This document shows positions 32,752 to 41,404 of a stretch of 64,000 nt of DNA, in pieces. A program made the position numbers and the translations under genes. The stretch covers positions 1 to 64,000 of the forward strand of contig JAUNCL010000006.1 of the NCBI GenBank assembly GCA_030535235.1. The letters run 5' to 3'. This stretch comes from Bacillota bacterium. GTDB lineage: Bacteria; Bacillota; Clostridia; Oscillospirales; Oscillospiraceae. Every line of letters begins with the position of its first letter. The first letter of the stretch is position 1. The notes beneath the pieces were generated by a model, which was not told where the DNA came from, ran no database searches, and worked only from the letters and a program-made list of their open reading frames with translations.

Positions 32752-33438
32752 ATGGCAAGAAAAGTTCTGATCGTAGAGGATGAGAGCAACATCGCCGAAC
32801 TCGTCAACCTCTACCTGAAAAAAGAAGGCTATGAGACCATGGTGGCCGGCGACGGCGGCAAGGCCCTGGAGCTCTACCGGCTCTTCCAGCCCGACCTGGT
32901 CCTCCTGGATATCATGCTCCCGGTGATGGACGGCTGGGCGGTCTGCGCCAAGATCCGGGAGACCGACGCCACCCCCATTATCATGCTCACCGCCAAGGGC
33001 GAGACCATCGACAAGGTGGCCGGTCTGGAGATGGGCGCTGACGACTACATCGTGAAACCCTTTGAAATGAAGGAACTGCTGGCCCGGGTCCATGCCGTTC
33101 TCCGCCGACTGGGGGACGAAGACGTCAAGGCCCGCCGCCTGACCTTCGACGGCCTGGTGATCAACCTGGACTCCTATGAGCTGGAGGTCCGGGGCAAGCG
33201 CATCGACACGCCCCCGAAAGAGCTGGAGCTCCTCTTCCACCTGGCCTCCTCTCCCAACCGGGTCTTTACCCGGAACCAGCTCCTGGACGAGGTCTGGGGC
33301 TTTGACTACTTCGGCGACTCCCGCACCGTGGACGTCCACATCAAGCGCCTGCGGGAAAAGCTGGAAGGGGTCAGCGACCAGTGGTCCCTGAAAACCGTCT
33401 GGGGCGTGGGCTACAAGTTCGAGCTCCACGGAGCCTGA
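32752..33438 (+). CDS. OmpR/PhoB-family response regulator
   Basis: A 228-residue two-component regulator. The receiver domain has the acidic pocket (VEDES at 8-12), the phosphoacceptor Asp53 in LLDIMLP, and the switch Thr and Lys in IIMLTAKG and YIVKPFEM. The C-terminal winged helix reads PPKELELLFHLASSPNRVFTRNQLLDEVWG (in parts) and RTVDVHIKRLREKLEG, followed by VWGVGYKFE, as in PhoB/VicR/WalR. Its partner kinase follows after 16 bp. The target genes are unknown. Confidence 0.94.
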   Translation: MARKVLIVEDESNIAELVNLYLKKEGYETMVAGDGGKALELYRLFQPDLVLLDIMLPVMDGWAVCAKIRETDATPIIMLTAKGETIDKVAGLEMGADDYIVKPFEMKELLARVHAVLRRLGDEDVKARRLTFDGLVINLDSYELEVRGKRIDTPPKELELLFHLASSPNRVFTRNQLLDEVWGFDYFGDSRTVDVHIKRLREKLEGVSDQWSLKTVWGVGYKFELHGA

Positions 33439-33454
33439 GAGGAGGCCGCATCCC

Positions 33455-34972
33455 ATGACCAGCAAAGCCGGCCCTTCCAGGCAGAACACACCTCCGCCTG
33501 CCGGCCAGAGAAAGACCAGCATGTACAGCCGCCAGATGGTGGTCATGATCGGCCTTATCGCCCTGTGCCTGGCCATGCTGGGGGCGGGCTTCATGGCCCT
33601 CACCTACCGCTACCACCAGGAGGCGAGCAGGGAGACCCTGGAGCGCAACGTGGCCACCATTTCCCGCTATGCCAACGCTGCCTTCAGCGAGGGGATGACC
33701 CTCTCCTCCACCCAGTTCCGCTCCTACATCACCTCGGTGGCCATGATCTCCAACTCCACCATCCTCCTCTGCGACCCCCAGGGGCAGATCCTCTACGCCG
33801 CAGGGACCAACCTGCCGGAGGACGACGCCCTTCTGGGAGCCCGCGTCCCCACCTGGGCGGTGAATGAGCTGCTGACCGACATGACCTACAGCGGCACCAC
33901 CACCTTCAACGGACTGCTGGCCACCGAGAGCTTTGTTACCGGTGTGCCCATCGTCACCTACAAGGTGGATGCCCACACCGGGGAGACCATCAACAACGGC
34001 TCCGCCATCGGTATCCTCTTCCTGGCCGCCGACGCCTCCTCCCTGCTGAACTTCATGCAGAATATCTTCCAGCTCTTCCTCATCACCGCCGGGGCCGTGA
34101 TGCTCCTCTCCCTGGTGATCTGCTCGGTGGCGGTCCAGCGGATCACCGAACCCCTGAAGGGCATGAGCCGGGCTGCCCACAAGTTCGCCCACGGGGAAGT
34201 GGACACCCGCTTCACCGAGTACGCCCACCGCACCGACGAGATCGGCGAGTTGGCCGTCGCCTTCAACGCCATGGCCGACTCCCTGGCCCAGGCGGAAAAG
34301 AAGCGCAGCGAGTTTGTGGCCAACGTGTCCCACGAGCTGAAAACCCCCATGACCACCATCGCGGGCTTCGCCGAGGGCATCCTGGACGGAACCATCCCCC
34401 CGGAGAAGGAGAAGGAGTCCCTCCAGGTCATCTCCTCGGAGACCCGGCGGCTCTCCCGGCTGGTCCGCCGGATGCTGGAGCTCTCCCGGCTCCAGTCCTC
34501 GGAGCGGGTGGCTGCCCAGGAGCAGTTCGACGTGGCCGAGGTCCTCTTGCAGGTTCTGGTGAGCCTGGAGGGGAAGATCACCGAGAAGGATCTGGACGTC
34601 CAGGTGGACCTGCCCGACGGGCCGGTCATGGTCTGGGGCGACCCGGACGCCGTGACCCAGGTGTGCTACAACCTGCTGGACAACGCCGCCAAGTTCGCCG
34701 TCCCCAAGGGGAAGCTGACCCTGGGGATCGCCACCCGGGGCGGCAAAGCCTATATCTCCGTGGGCAACGAGGGGGAGACCATCCCCCCGGATCAGCTGGC
34801 CCACATCTTCGACCGGTTCCACAAGGCCGACGGCTCCCGCTCCGCCCACAAGGAGGGGGTGGGCTTAGGCCTTTACATCGTAAAAACCCTGCTGAACACC
34901 TACAAGGAGGATATCTCCGTCACCAGCGAGGACGGGTTTACCCGGTTCACGTTTACCCTGTCGGAGGTATGA
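33455..34972 (+). CDS. Sensor histidine kinase (VicK/PhoR-like)
   Basis: A 505-residue membrane kinase with TM1 at about 28-50, an extracytoplasmic sensor of about 150 residues, TM2 at about 206-228, a HAMP segment (ITEPLKGMSRAAHKFAHGEV), the phosphoacceptor His293 in NVSHELKTP, and an ATPase domain with the N box (QVCYNLLDNAAKF), a DRFHKADGSRS stretch and GVGLGLYIVK. No PAS domain is seen between HAMP and the phosphoacceptor. It phosphorylates the response regulator encoded just before it. Transcription is closed by the terminator at 35052-35084. Confidence 0.94.
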   Translation: MTSKAGPSRQNTPPPAGQRKTSMYSRQMVVMIGLIALCLAMLGAGFMALTYRYHQEASRETLERNVATISRYANAAFSEGMTLSSTQFRSYITSVAMISNSTILLCDPQGQILYAAGTNLPEDDALLGARVPTWAVNELLTDMTYSGTTTFNGLLATESFVTGVPIVTYKVDAHTGETINNGSAIGILFLAADASSLLNFMQNIFQLFLITAGAVMLLSLVICSVAVQRITEPLKGMSRAAHKFAHGEVDTRFTEYAHRTDEIGELAVAFNAMADSLAQAEKKRSEFVANVSHELKTPMTTIAGFAEGILDGTIPPEKEKESLQVISSETRRLSRLVRRMLELSRLQSSERVAAQEQFDVAEVLLQVLVSLEGKITEKDLDVQVDLPDGPVMVWGDPDAVTQVCYNLLDNAAKFAVPKGKLTLGIATRGGKAYISVGNEGETIPPDQLAHIFDRFHKADGSRSAHKEGVGLGLYIVKTLLNTYKEDISVTSEDGFTRFTFTLSEV

Positions 34973-34983
34973 GCCAACAGGAG

Positions 34984-35009
34984 CGGCGGGAGCAAGCCCC
35001 CGCCCTACA
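34984..35009. repeat. Intergenic palindromic repeat, copy 3
   Basis: The inverted 26-bp unit (begins CGGCGGGAGCAAGCCCCCGC), identical to the core of 18917-18943 and the reverse complement of 3385-3410. It lies right after the kinase gene. Confidence 0.8.
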
Positions 35010-35051
35010 TGCGTGGGTCGTGCATCCAACATGGGGGAGTGGACAACAGAC

Positions 35052-35084
35052 AGAGCTCGGCTTTTTGCCGGGCTCTCCTTTTTT
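35052..35084 (+). terminator. Terminator of the two-component operon
   Basis: The stem AGAGCTCGGC/GCCGGGCTCT (one mismatch) with a TTTTT loop, followed by a T-run at 35079-35084. Confidence 0.8.
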
Positions 35085-35164
35085 CTGCGGGGAAAGAGGT
35101 GGGTGAAAAAGGGGAGCGGAGGGAGAAAACAGGGACCGGACAAAACCATCCAAAAACTTTTTTC

Positions 35165-35194
35165 AAAAACGTGTACGTTCGCGTACACGTTTTT
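35165..35194. terminator. Perfect palindrome directly before the phage-like cluster
   Basis: AAAAACGTGTACG and its exact complement flank a TTCG tetraloop. It can act as a strong bidirectional terminator or, as a DNA palindrome (CGTGTACG/CGTACACG), as an operator. It is 37 bp before the first phage gene. Confidence 0.65.
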
Positions 35195-35230
35195 GCTGTT
35201 TTTGCCCTACTTAGTGAAAGGAGGTTTGCC

Positions 35231-35533
35231 ATGAAGCGAATCAGACGAGTCAATCGGAAGGCCGTCCTGAAGACCATGATGGAGCTGGCCGCCGGAGACG
35301 CCAACGACGCAGTGAAGCTGGCCTATCTCAGCCAGGAGGACCAGACCCTCATCGACAAGCTGGATCTGGTCTGCCTCACCGAGTTCAAGCGCAGCGCCAA
35401 CGGCGCCGTGGAGGTCAAGCTGGCCGACCGGGCCGCCGTCCTGGTGAAGCTGCTGGAGCAGCTCAAGGAGGAGGAGAACAGCGGCCCCGCCGCCTTCCTC
35501 CAGGCTCTGGACCAGGTGGGAACGCAGCGATGA
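35231..35533 (+). CDS. Probable terminase small subunit
   Basis: A 100-residue, mostly helical and charged protein (MKRIRRVNRKAVLKTMMELA, then DANDAVKLAYLSQEDQTLIDK). It precedes the large terminase gene and overlaps its ATG by 4 bp, the classical place of the small, DNA-recognising subunit. It is much shorter than the XtmA type (about 265 residues), and I see no clear helix-turn-helix. The call rests mainly on position. The start has the RBS AAAGGAGG with 6-7 nt spacing; an in-frame region upstream runs through the palindrome and is not coding. Confidence 0.6.
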   Translation: MKRIRRVNRKAVLKTMMELAAGDANDAVKLAYLSQEDQTLIDKLDLVCLTEFKRSANGAVEVKLADRAAVLVKLLEQLKEEENSGPAAFLQALDQVGTQR

Positions 35534-36780
35534 TCACCACCCTGTCCCCCAAGCAGCGGCTGGTCCTCACCTGGTGGACCGGCGGCTCCCCCCACCGGGG
35601 TCAGGACGCCATCATCTGCGACGGGGCCGTCCGCAGCGGCAAGACCCTGGCCCTGGGCCTCTCCTTCTGCCTGTGGGCCATGTGCCGGTTCCAGGGACAG
35701 CAGTTCGCCCTCTGCGGAAAAACCACCGAGTCCGTCCGCCGCAACCTCCTGTCCGGGGTCCTGCCCCTGCTGGAGGAGCTGGGCTTTACCTGGGAGGAGA
35801 AGGTCTCCCGCAACTGGTTGAAGCTCCGGCTGGGCCGGCGGGAGAACACCTTCTACCTCTTCGGCGGCAAGGACGAGACCAGCGCCTCCCTCATCCAGGG
35901 GGTCACCCTGGCCGGAGTCCTCCTGGACGAGGTGGCCCTGATGCCCCGCTCCTTCGTGGAACAGGCCTGCGCCCGGTGCTCGGTCACCGGGGCCAGGTTC
36001 TGGTTTTCCTGCAACCCGGAAGGGCCGGGCCACTGGTTCTATCGGGAGTGGATCTGCAAGGCCCGGGACCACAAGGCCCTCCACCTGCGGTTCACCATGG
36101 AGGACAACCCCAGCCTGGACGACGCCACCAAGGAGCGCTACGCCCGGACCTTTCAGGGGGCCTTCTACCGCCGGTTTGTGCTGGGGGAGTGGTCGGCAGC
36201 TGAGGGTCTCGTCTACGACTTCTTTGACGAGGCCTATGTGAAGCCCCTGCCGGAGGGAGAGGCCAGCCGGTGGATGATCTCCTGTGACTACGGCACGGTG
36301 AACCCCACCTCCCTGGGGCTGTGGGGAAAGTTCGGCGGCGTCTGGTACCGGGTGAAGGAGTACTACTACGACGCCCGGGAGGCCAGGCGGCAGCAGACCG
36401 ACCAGGAGTACGCCCGGCGGCTCCGGGAGCTGGCCGGGGACCGGGAGATCGAGGCCGTGGTGGCCGACCCCTCGGCGGCCTCCTTCCTGGAGACCCTCCG
36501 GCGGGAGGGCTGGAACGTGCGAAAGGCCAAAAACGAGGTGGTCTCCGGCATCCGCCTCACCGCCGACGCACTGAAAAACGGAAAGATCGTCATCTGCGAC
36601 CCCTGCCAGGACGCCATCCGGGAGTTCGGCTCCTACTGCTGGGACCTGAAGGCCGGGGACAAGGACACCGTGAAGAAGCAGTTCGACCACGCCATGGACG
36701 ACATCCGCTACTTCGTGGCCACGGTGGTGGAGCCGGAGGAACGGGGGAGTACCTTCTGGGCGGGGTGCGTGGAGCGGTGA
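35530..36780 (+). CDS. PBSX-family terminase large subunit
   Basis: The packaging motor of 416 residues. The ATPase domain has Walker A GAVRSGKT (32-39) and Walker B GVLLDEVALMP. The C-terminal nuclease domain keeps the acidic residues in SCDYGTVNP, VVADPSAAS and FDHAMDDIRYF. Sequence and length match the PBSX/XtmB family (TerL that packages headfuls in PBSX). It starts with ATG overlapping the previous stop. The intact motor and nuclease indicate that DNA packaging is retained, in contrast to tailocins, which lose these genes. Confidence 0.93.
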   Translation: MITTLSPKQRLVLTWWTGGSPHRGQDAIICDGAVRSGKTLALGLSFCLWAMCRFQGQQFALCGKTTESVRRNLLSGVLPLLEELGFTWEEKVSRNWLKLRLGRRENTFYLFGGKDETSASLIQGVTLAGVLLDEVALMPRSFVEQACARCSVTGARFWFSCNPEGPGHWFYREWICKARDHKALHLRFTMEDNPSLDDATKERYARTFQGAFYRRFVLGEWSAAEGLVYDFFDEAYVKPLPEGEASRWMISCDYGTVNPTSLGLWGKFGGVWYRVKEYYYDAREARRQQTDQEYARRLRELAGDREIEAVVADPSAASFLETLRREGWNVRKAKNEVVSGIRLTADALKNGKIVICDPCQDAIREFGSYCWDLKAGDKDTVKKQFDHAMDDIRYFVATVVEPEERGSTFWAGCVER

Positions 36781-36794
36781 GGGGCAGAAAGCTG

Positions 36795-36846
36795 CCCTCT
36801 CCGTCTTCGCCCGCCGGGCGAATCCACCTCCCCCAGAGGGGGAGGC
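36795..36846. repeat. Host-type intergenic repeat inside the cluster (1)
   Basis: CCCTCTCCGTCTTCGCCCGC followed by GGGCGAA and CACCTCCCCCAGAGGGGGAG. The same two-hairpin layout (CCCTCTCCG, CTTCG dyad, CTCCC-AGA-GGGAG dyad) recurs at 39113-39167. Confidence 0.7.
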
Positions 36847-36868
36847 AAGAAAAAGGAGGAAACAACCA

Positions 36869-38080
36869 TTGTCATTGTTCAAACGAGAGAAGAGGGAGGA
36901 GGGGAAGCCCGTCCCGGCCCAGGTCCAGATGCGGGAGAGGAGCCAACACCCCTTCCGGCTCATCGACGGCTACCTCCCCCTCCACAGACCGGAGTTCGGC
37001 CTGTACCGGTCCATCCGGGAGGCCATCCCCGTGGTGGAGGCCGCCATCTTGAAACTCATCCGTCTGGCCGGCGGGCTGATGGTGGTCTGCGGGGACAAGG
37101 GGGCTGAGGCGGAACTGAACGAGTTCCTGCGGACCGTCCCCGTGGGGTGGAACCAGCGGGGCATCCAGGCCTTTCTGGACGGCTATCTGGACTGCCTGCT
37201 CACCTGCGGCCGGGCGGTGGGGGAGATCATCCCCAGCCGGGACGGACGGGAGATCGCCGCCGTCCTCTGCGGGAACGTGTCCCACATCCAGGTGAAGGAG
37301 AAGGGGTCCCCCCTGGAGATCCTGCTGGCCATTCGGAAGGAGAACGGAGAGACCCAGGTTCTGCCCCGGCAGGATCTCCTCCTCTTCACCCCCTACAACC
37401 CCAGCCCGGAGAACCCCTACGGGGTCTCCCTCCTCCACAGTATGCCTTTCCTGTCGGGGATCCTGCTGAAGATCTACCAGACCCTGGGGGCCAACTGGGA
37501 ACGGGCGGGGAACGTCCGGTTCGCCGTGGTCTACAAGCCCGAGGAGGGCCTGGACGGGGGGCGGATTCAGGAGCGCAGCAGGGTCCTGGCCGAGACCTGG
37601 TCCCAGGCCATGCAGGCCACCAAGGCCGGGTCGGTCCGGGACTTCGTGGCGGCGGGGGATGTGGAGATCAAGGTCATCGGAGCCGAGTGCGACATCCCCG
37701 AGTGTCAGGCCCCTGTGCGGCTGCTCATCGAGCAGCTCATCGCCCAGACGGGCATCCCGCCCTTTCTGCTGGGGCTGAACTGGTCCTCCACCGAGCGGAT
37801 GAGCAGCCAGCAGGCCGACATCATGACCAGTGAGCTCACTGCCTTGCGGCGGACCCTGGAGCCGGTGGTGGAAAAAATCTGCCGGATGTGGCTGCGGATG
37901 CACGGCTACGACTGCCCCTTCACCGTGGAGTGGGAGGAGATCAACCTCCAGGATCAGGTGGAGGAGGCCAAGGCGGCCCTCTACCGCCAGCAGGCCGCCC
38001 AACTGGAAAAAACCAACAAGGAGGAAGGAAATGAGAACCGTAACCAAGGAAGCACAGACCCAGAACCCCAGGATGACTGA
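36869..38080 (+). CDS. Phage portal protein
   Basis: A 403-residue protein by position and pattern the portal, the dodecameric ring through which DNA enters the capsid. It contains AIPVVEAAILKLIRLAGG, LLLFTPYNPSPENPYGVSLLH, LIEQLIAQTGIPPFLLGLNW and SSQQADIMTSELTALRRTLEPVVEKICRMW (in parts), which are portal-like. The start is TTG at 36869 with the RBS AAGGAGG 9 nt before it. It is slightly shorter than common portals (430-500). The last 50 bp overlap the protease gene. Confidence 0.87.
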   Translation: MSLFKREKREEGKPVPAQVQMRERSQHPFRLIDGYLPLHRPEFGLYRSIREAIPVVEAAILKLIRLAGGLMVVCGDKGAEAELNEFLRTVPVGWNQRGIQAFLDGYLDCLLTCGRAVGEIIPSRDGREIAAVLCGNVSHIQVKEKGSPLEILLAIRKENGETQVLPRQDLLLFTPYNPSPENPYGVSLLHSMPFLSGILLKIYQTLGANWERAGNVRFAVVYKPEEGLDGGRIQERSRVLAETWSQAMQATKAGSVRDFVAAGDVEIKVIGAECDIPECQAPVRLLIEQLIAQTGIPPFLLGLNWSSTERMSSQQADIMTSELTALRRTLEPVVEKICRMWLRMHGYDCPFTVEWEEINLQDQVEEAKAALYRQQAAQLEKTNKEEGNENRNQGSTDPEPQDD

Positions 38081-38984
38081 CCCCGTGGAGAACGAACTGG
38101 CCGCCATCCACCGGCTGAGCCGGAGAGCCCTCACCGCCGAGGAGGTCTACACCTTCGCCGTGCGCCTCTGCGACAACCAGACCGACCGGGACCTGGAGTA
38201 TTTCGACCGCCGGGCTCTGGAGGCCCTGGCCCGCCTCTTCGTGGGCAAGACCGGCATCTTTGACCACAGCTGGAGCGCCAGGGACCAGAGCGCCCGGATC
38301 TACCGCACGGAGATCGTGGAGGAGCCGGGGGTGGTCACCGAGGCCGGAGAGCCCGGCTGCTACCTCAAGGGCTACGCCTATATGCTCCGCACCCCGGAGA
38401 ACGAGGGGCTCATCGCCGAGATCGAGGGGGGCATCAAGAAGGAGGTCAGCGTCAGCTGCGCCGTGTCCCGGTGCGTCTGCTCCATCTGCGGCAACGACAT
38501 CAACGACCACGCCCTGTGCGGCCATGAGAAGGGCCGGATCTACGAGGGCAAGCGGTGCATCGCCCGGCTGGAGGACCCCACCGACGCCTATGAGTGGTCC
38601 TTCGTGGCCGTCCCCGCCCAGCCCCTGGCCGGGGTGGTGAAGGCCTACGGCTCCGGCAAATCCCTGCGGCAGATGCTGGCCGGTCTGGACCGGGAAGGCC
38701 CCTGGCGGGAGGAGCTGCGGCAGCTGGAAAAGGACGCGGCCGTGGGCCGGAGGTACATCGAAGGCCTTCGGAAGGAGACCGTCCGGCTGGGGCTTATGAC
38801 CGAGGATGGCCTGGGCGGGGAGACCCTCCGGGCCATTGCCGACAAGCTGGACGGGGAGGAGCTGGAGGCCCTGCGGGCCTGCTACGAGAAGCGGCTGGAG
38901 AAGAAGGCCGGCCTGCCGGTGCAGCTCCGGTACGGCAGGGAGGAAGGAGAGGCGGAAGGAGGGGATCTGGCGTTCAGCATTTGA
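38031..38984 (+). CDS. Capsid maturation protease (XkdF-like)
   Basis: A 317-residue protein between portal and capsid genes, the place of the prohead protease/scaffold. The central motif IKKEVSVSCAVSRCVCSICG joins a protease-like K-E-V-S stretch to a Cys cluster (CVCSICG, CGHEKG, GKRC), and the conserved DPTDAYEWSFVAVPAQPLAGV follows. The C-terminal third (about 215-300) is charged and helical, as a scaffold domain would be. The ATG has the RBS AAGGAGGAAGG. The protease call is based on family pattern and order. Confidence 0.75.
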   Translation: MRTVTKEAQTQNPRMTDPVENELAAIHRLSRRALTAEEVYTFAVRLCDNQTDRDLEYFDRRALEALARLFVGKTGIFDHSWSARDQSARIYRTEIVEEPGVVTEAGEPGCYLKGYAYMLRTPENEGLIAEIEGGIKKEVSVSCAVSRCVCSICGNDINDHALCGHEKGRIYEGKRCIARLEDPTDAYEWSFVAVPAQPLAGVVKAYGSGKSLRQMLAGLDREGPWREELRQLEKDAAVGRRYIEGLRKETVRLGLMTEDGLGGETLRAIADKLDGEELEALRACYEKRLEKKAGLPVQLRYGREEGEAEGGDLAFSI

Positions 38985-39009
38985 GACTGCTCGGGCTTTG
39001 AGCGTACTT

Positions 39010-39167
39010 GGCACCCCTTTTGGGGGAGCTGGCACGGCGCAGCCGTGACTGAGAGGGCGGATCACTGCCGCTGCGGAATCACGCAGGGTGTCTGCGATCC
39101 GCTGCGGATTTACCCTCTCCGACTTCGGGCCCGCAGGCCCGAAGCCACCTCTCCCAGAGGGAGAGGC
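39010..39167. repeat. Host-type intergenic repeat inside the cluster (2)
   Basis: Two adjacent units in a 241-bp non-coding gap: GGGGGAGCTGGCACGGCGCA followed by GCCGTGACTGAGAGGG (39013-39056), and the two-hairpin unit at 39113-39167 that matches 36795-36846 in layout. Such units are frequent between genes in Oscillospiraceae genomes (established impression, not checked here). Confidence 0.7.
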
Positions 39168-39225
39168 AAGGGCGTGGAAGAGCGCCCGTGAACACGATCC
39201 AATCAAAAAGCAAGGAGGAAATGAC

Positions 39226-39576
39226 ATGAGCGTAGCATTCAACGGCATTGAGAATTTGGTGGTGACCTTCCAGGCCGGCACCGTGGCGGTGGGCAGCCCC
39301 GCCGCCATGAGCGCAAACAACACCGTCCGCAACGGGATCAGCGGCACCGCCCCCGTGGGCATCGTGCGCAACAAGCGCAACGACCACGCCGCCGTCCAGG
39401 TGAAGGGATACGCGGAGACGAAATACAGCGGCTCCACCGCCCCCAGCCTGGGCTGGAACAGCCTGGTGGCCGACGGCACCGGCGGCCTGCGGGTGGCCGC
39501 CACCGGCGAGACCGGCCGGGCCTGCCTGGTGGTCAGCCTGAACACCACCAACAAAACCATGGGCCTGTTCCTGTGA
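39226..39576 (+). CDS. Probable capsid decoration protein
   Basis: A 116-residue beta-rich protein (VAFNGIENLVVTFQAGTVAVGSP, GIVRNKRNDHAAVQVKGYAE, LVVSLNTTNKTMGLFL, in parts) directly upstream of the major capsid gene. Position and Gly/Ala/Thr-rich composition are those of head decoration proteins (gpD/DUF2190-like). The RBS AAGGAGG lies 8-9 nt before the ATG. No catalytic motif is visible. The decoration assignment is contextual. Confidence 0.65.
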   Translation: MSVAFNGIENLVVTFQAGTVAVGSPAAMSANNTVRNGISGTAPVGIVRNKRNDHAAVQVKGYAETKYSGSTAPSLGWNSLVADGTGGLRVAATGETGRACLVVSLNTTNKTMGLFL

Positions 39577-39601
39577 GACAGGCGGAAAGGAAGTGTGAAA
39601 C

Positions 39602-40633
39602 ATGGCATATCAGTTTGAAACCGTAAAGCTGGACAAGGGGATGTACAGCGAGGCTGGCAGCTCCTTCACCAAGGTCCTGGAGAAGTGCGACCCCTCCGAG
39701 CAGTACAAGGGGACCCCTCTGGAGCACCTGGACGCCTTCCAGCGGCAGCTGAAGCGTTTTGACATCAAGGTCAAGGGCATGGACTCCGACGTGGTCTCCA
39801 AGTTCTTTGCCACCTGGGAGTCCGCCGTCCTCTTTCCCGAGTACGTGGCCCGGGCCGTCCGCCAGGGCATGGAGGAGGGGAACATCCTCCCCGACCTCAC
39901 TGCCGCCGAGACCCGCATCACCGGCATGGACTACCGCTCCATCGCCTCCAACCCCGGCGACGACGCCAAGTCCCTGAAAATGGTGGCCGAGGGCGCACGG
40001 ATCCCCGAGACCACCATCTCCGCCCAGGAAAACCTGGTGAAGCTCCACAAGCGGGGCCGCATGCTGGTGGCCTCCTACGAGGCCATCCAGTTCCAGCGGC
40101 TGGACCTCTTCTCCGTGACACTCCGCCAGATCGGCGCCTACATCGGCCGCATGCACACCGCCGACGCCATCGACGTGATCCTCAACGGCGACGGCAACAG
40201 CAACGCCGCCCCCGTCTTCACCATCGGCTCCAACCCCATCTCCGGCTCCGCCGGGACCCTCAGCTACGGCGCCCTGGTGGACTTCTGGAGCCAGTTTGAC
40301 CCCTACACCATGAACACCCTCCTGGTGGGGGACGCCATGGCCGGCCTGCTGAAGCTCCCTGAGATGCAGGACGCGGCGGCGGGCCTCAACTTCCAGGGCA
40401 CCGGCAAGATGGTCACCCCCATGGGGGCCAACCTGCTGCGGTCCTCCGCAGTACCCTCCGGCACCATCATCGGCCTGGACAAGAACTACGCCCTGGAGAT
40501 GATCCGCGGCTCCGACGTGCTGGTGGAGTACGACAAGCTCATCGACCGCCAGCTGGAGCGGGCGGCCATTACCTCCATCTCCGGCTTCGCCAAGATCTTC
40601 CAGGATGCGTCCAAGGTGCTGAAGATCAATTAA
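39602..40633 (+). CDS. Major capsid protein (HK97 fold)
   Basis: A 343-residue protein at the expected place after protease and decoration protein. It contains ESAVLFPEYVARAVRQGMEEG, an E-loop-like region, RMLVASYEAIQFQRLDLF, HTADAIDVILNGDGN and a C-terminal P-domain part with NYALEMIRGSDVLVEYDKLI (all excerpts), the pattern of PBSX XkdG-type capsid proteins. It is complete, with no frameshift, and has the RBS GGAAAGGAAG. Together with terminase and portal it shows that a DNA-filled head can in principle be built. Confidence 0.85.
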   Translation: MAYQFETVKLDKGMYSEAGSSFTKVLEKCDPSEQYKGTPLEHLDAFQRQLKRFDIKVKGMDSDVVSKFFATWESAVLFPEYVARAVRQGMEEGNILPDLTAAETRITGMDYRSIASNPGDDAKSLKMVAEGARIPETTISAQENLVKLHKRGRMLVASYEAIQFQRLDLFSVTLRQIGAYIGRMHTADAIDVILNGDGNSNAAPVFTIGSNPISGSAGTLSYGALVDFWSQFDPYTMNTLLVGDAMAGLLKLPEMQDAAAGLNFQGTGKMVTPMGANLLRSSAVPSGTIIGLDKNYALEMIRGSDVLVEYDKLIDRQLERAAITSISGFAKIFQDASKVLKIN

Positions 40634-40691
40634 GGGCCTGGCCCGCCTCCCCGGCCAGGGGAGGCTCGGAAACATGAGAGGAGGAGATTCG

Positions 40692-41069
40692 TTGATTACC
40701 ACCGAAGATATCATGGAGATCGCCCTGTGCTTCACTGACCGGACCCTGACGGAGGGGGAGACCGCCGTCCTCACCACCCTCTGCGGGGAGGCCAACCGGC
40801 TCTGGGAGAGCCGCCTGCGGGACGAGCTGGACCCGGAAGAGTTCAGGGGGATGTACTGCCTGGCCTGCGCCTACACCGCCCTGGGGAACTTCAACGACGG
40901 CATGGGGGCCGGGGAGCCCGCCCCGGTGTCCTTTCGTCTGGGGGAGTTCTCCGTCAACCGGGGCTCCGGGACCACGGTGGTCCGCCGGAGTCTCCAGGCC
41001 CAGGCGGAGGCCCTCATGGCCCCCTTCACCACCGACGGGGACTTTGCCTTTCTGGAGGTGGTGGGATGA
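40692..41069 (+). CDS. Head-tail connector (adaptor-type)
   Basis: A helical protein of 125 residues (ITTEDIMEIALCFTDRTLTEG, EEFRGMYCLACAYTALGNF, quoted in part) located after the capsid gene, like gp6/YqbG-type adaptors. The TTG at 40692 has the best RBS (GAGGAGG, 7 nt). ATG 40674 is an alternative adding six residues. It overlaps the next gene by 4 bp. Confidence 0.6.
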   Translation: MITTEDIMEIALCFTDRTLTEGETAVLTTLCGEANRLWESRLRDELDPEEFRGMYCLACAYTALGNFNDGMGAGEPAPVSFRLGEFSVNRGSGTTVVRRSLQAQAEALMAPFTTDGDFAFLEVVG

Positions 41070-41404
41070 TCTGGGAGGAATCCTTCCGCGCGGTTGTGCG
41101 GGAGATCGGCCAGCAGGTGGAGGTCTGGCGGGACGGGGTCCTGCTGGGAACGGGCTACGCCTACCTGGAGCCGGTCTTTGACCGGGAGGACCAGTTTCCG
41201 CCCACCGACCTGGGCCTGCGCCGGAGGGAGACCCAGGTCTGCTACGGCCAGGCCACCCTCCCCCTGGACCCGGCCCCCGGAGAGACCCTGGTGAAAGCGG
41301 GGGGAGACACCTACCGGGTGATCTCCTCCCATGGGGTGAAGGCGGGGCCCTGCCGGATCTTCTGGCGGGTCTATCTGGAATGGAGAGAGGAGGACGAGGC
41401 ATGA
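41066..41404 (+). CDS. Head-closure/stopper-type connector
   Basis: A 112-residue beta-rich protein (VEVWRDGVLLGTGYAYLEPVF, GGDTYRVISSHGVKAGPCRI, in part) in the connector position (compare XkdH/YqbH). It begins at an ATGA overlap with the adaptor gene and ends at an ATGA overlap with the next one. The function is inferred from synteny only. Confidence 0.55.
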   Translation: MIWEESFRAVVREIGQQVEVWRDGVLLGTGYAYLEPVFDREDQFPPTDLGLRRRETQVCYGQATLPLDPAPGETLVKAGGDTYRVISSHGVKAGPCRIFWRVYLEWREEDEA

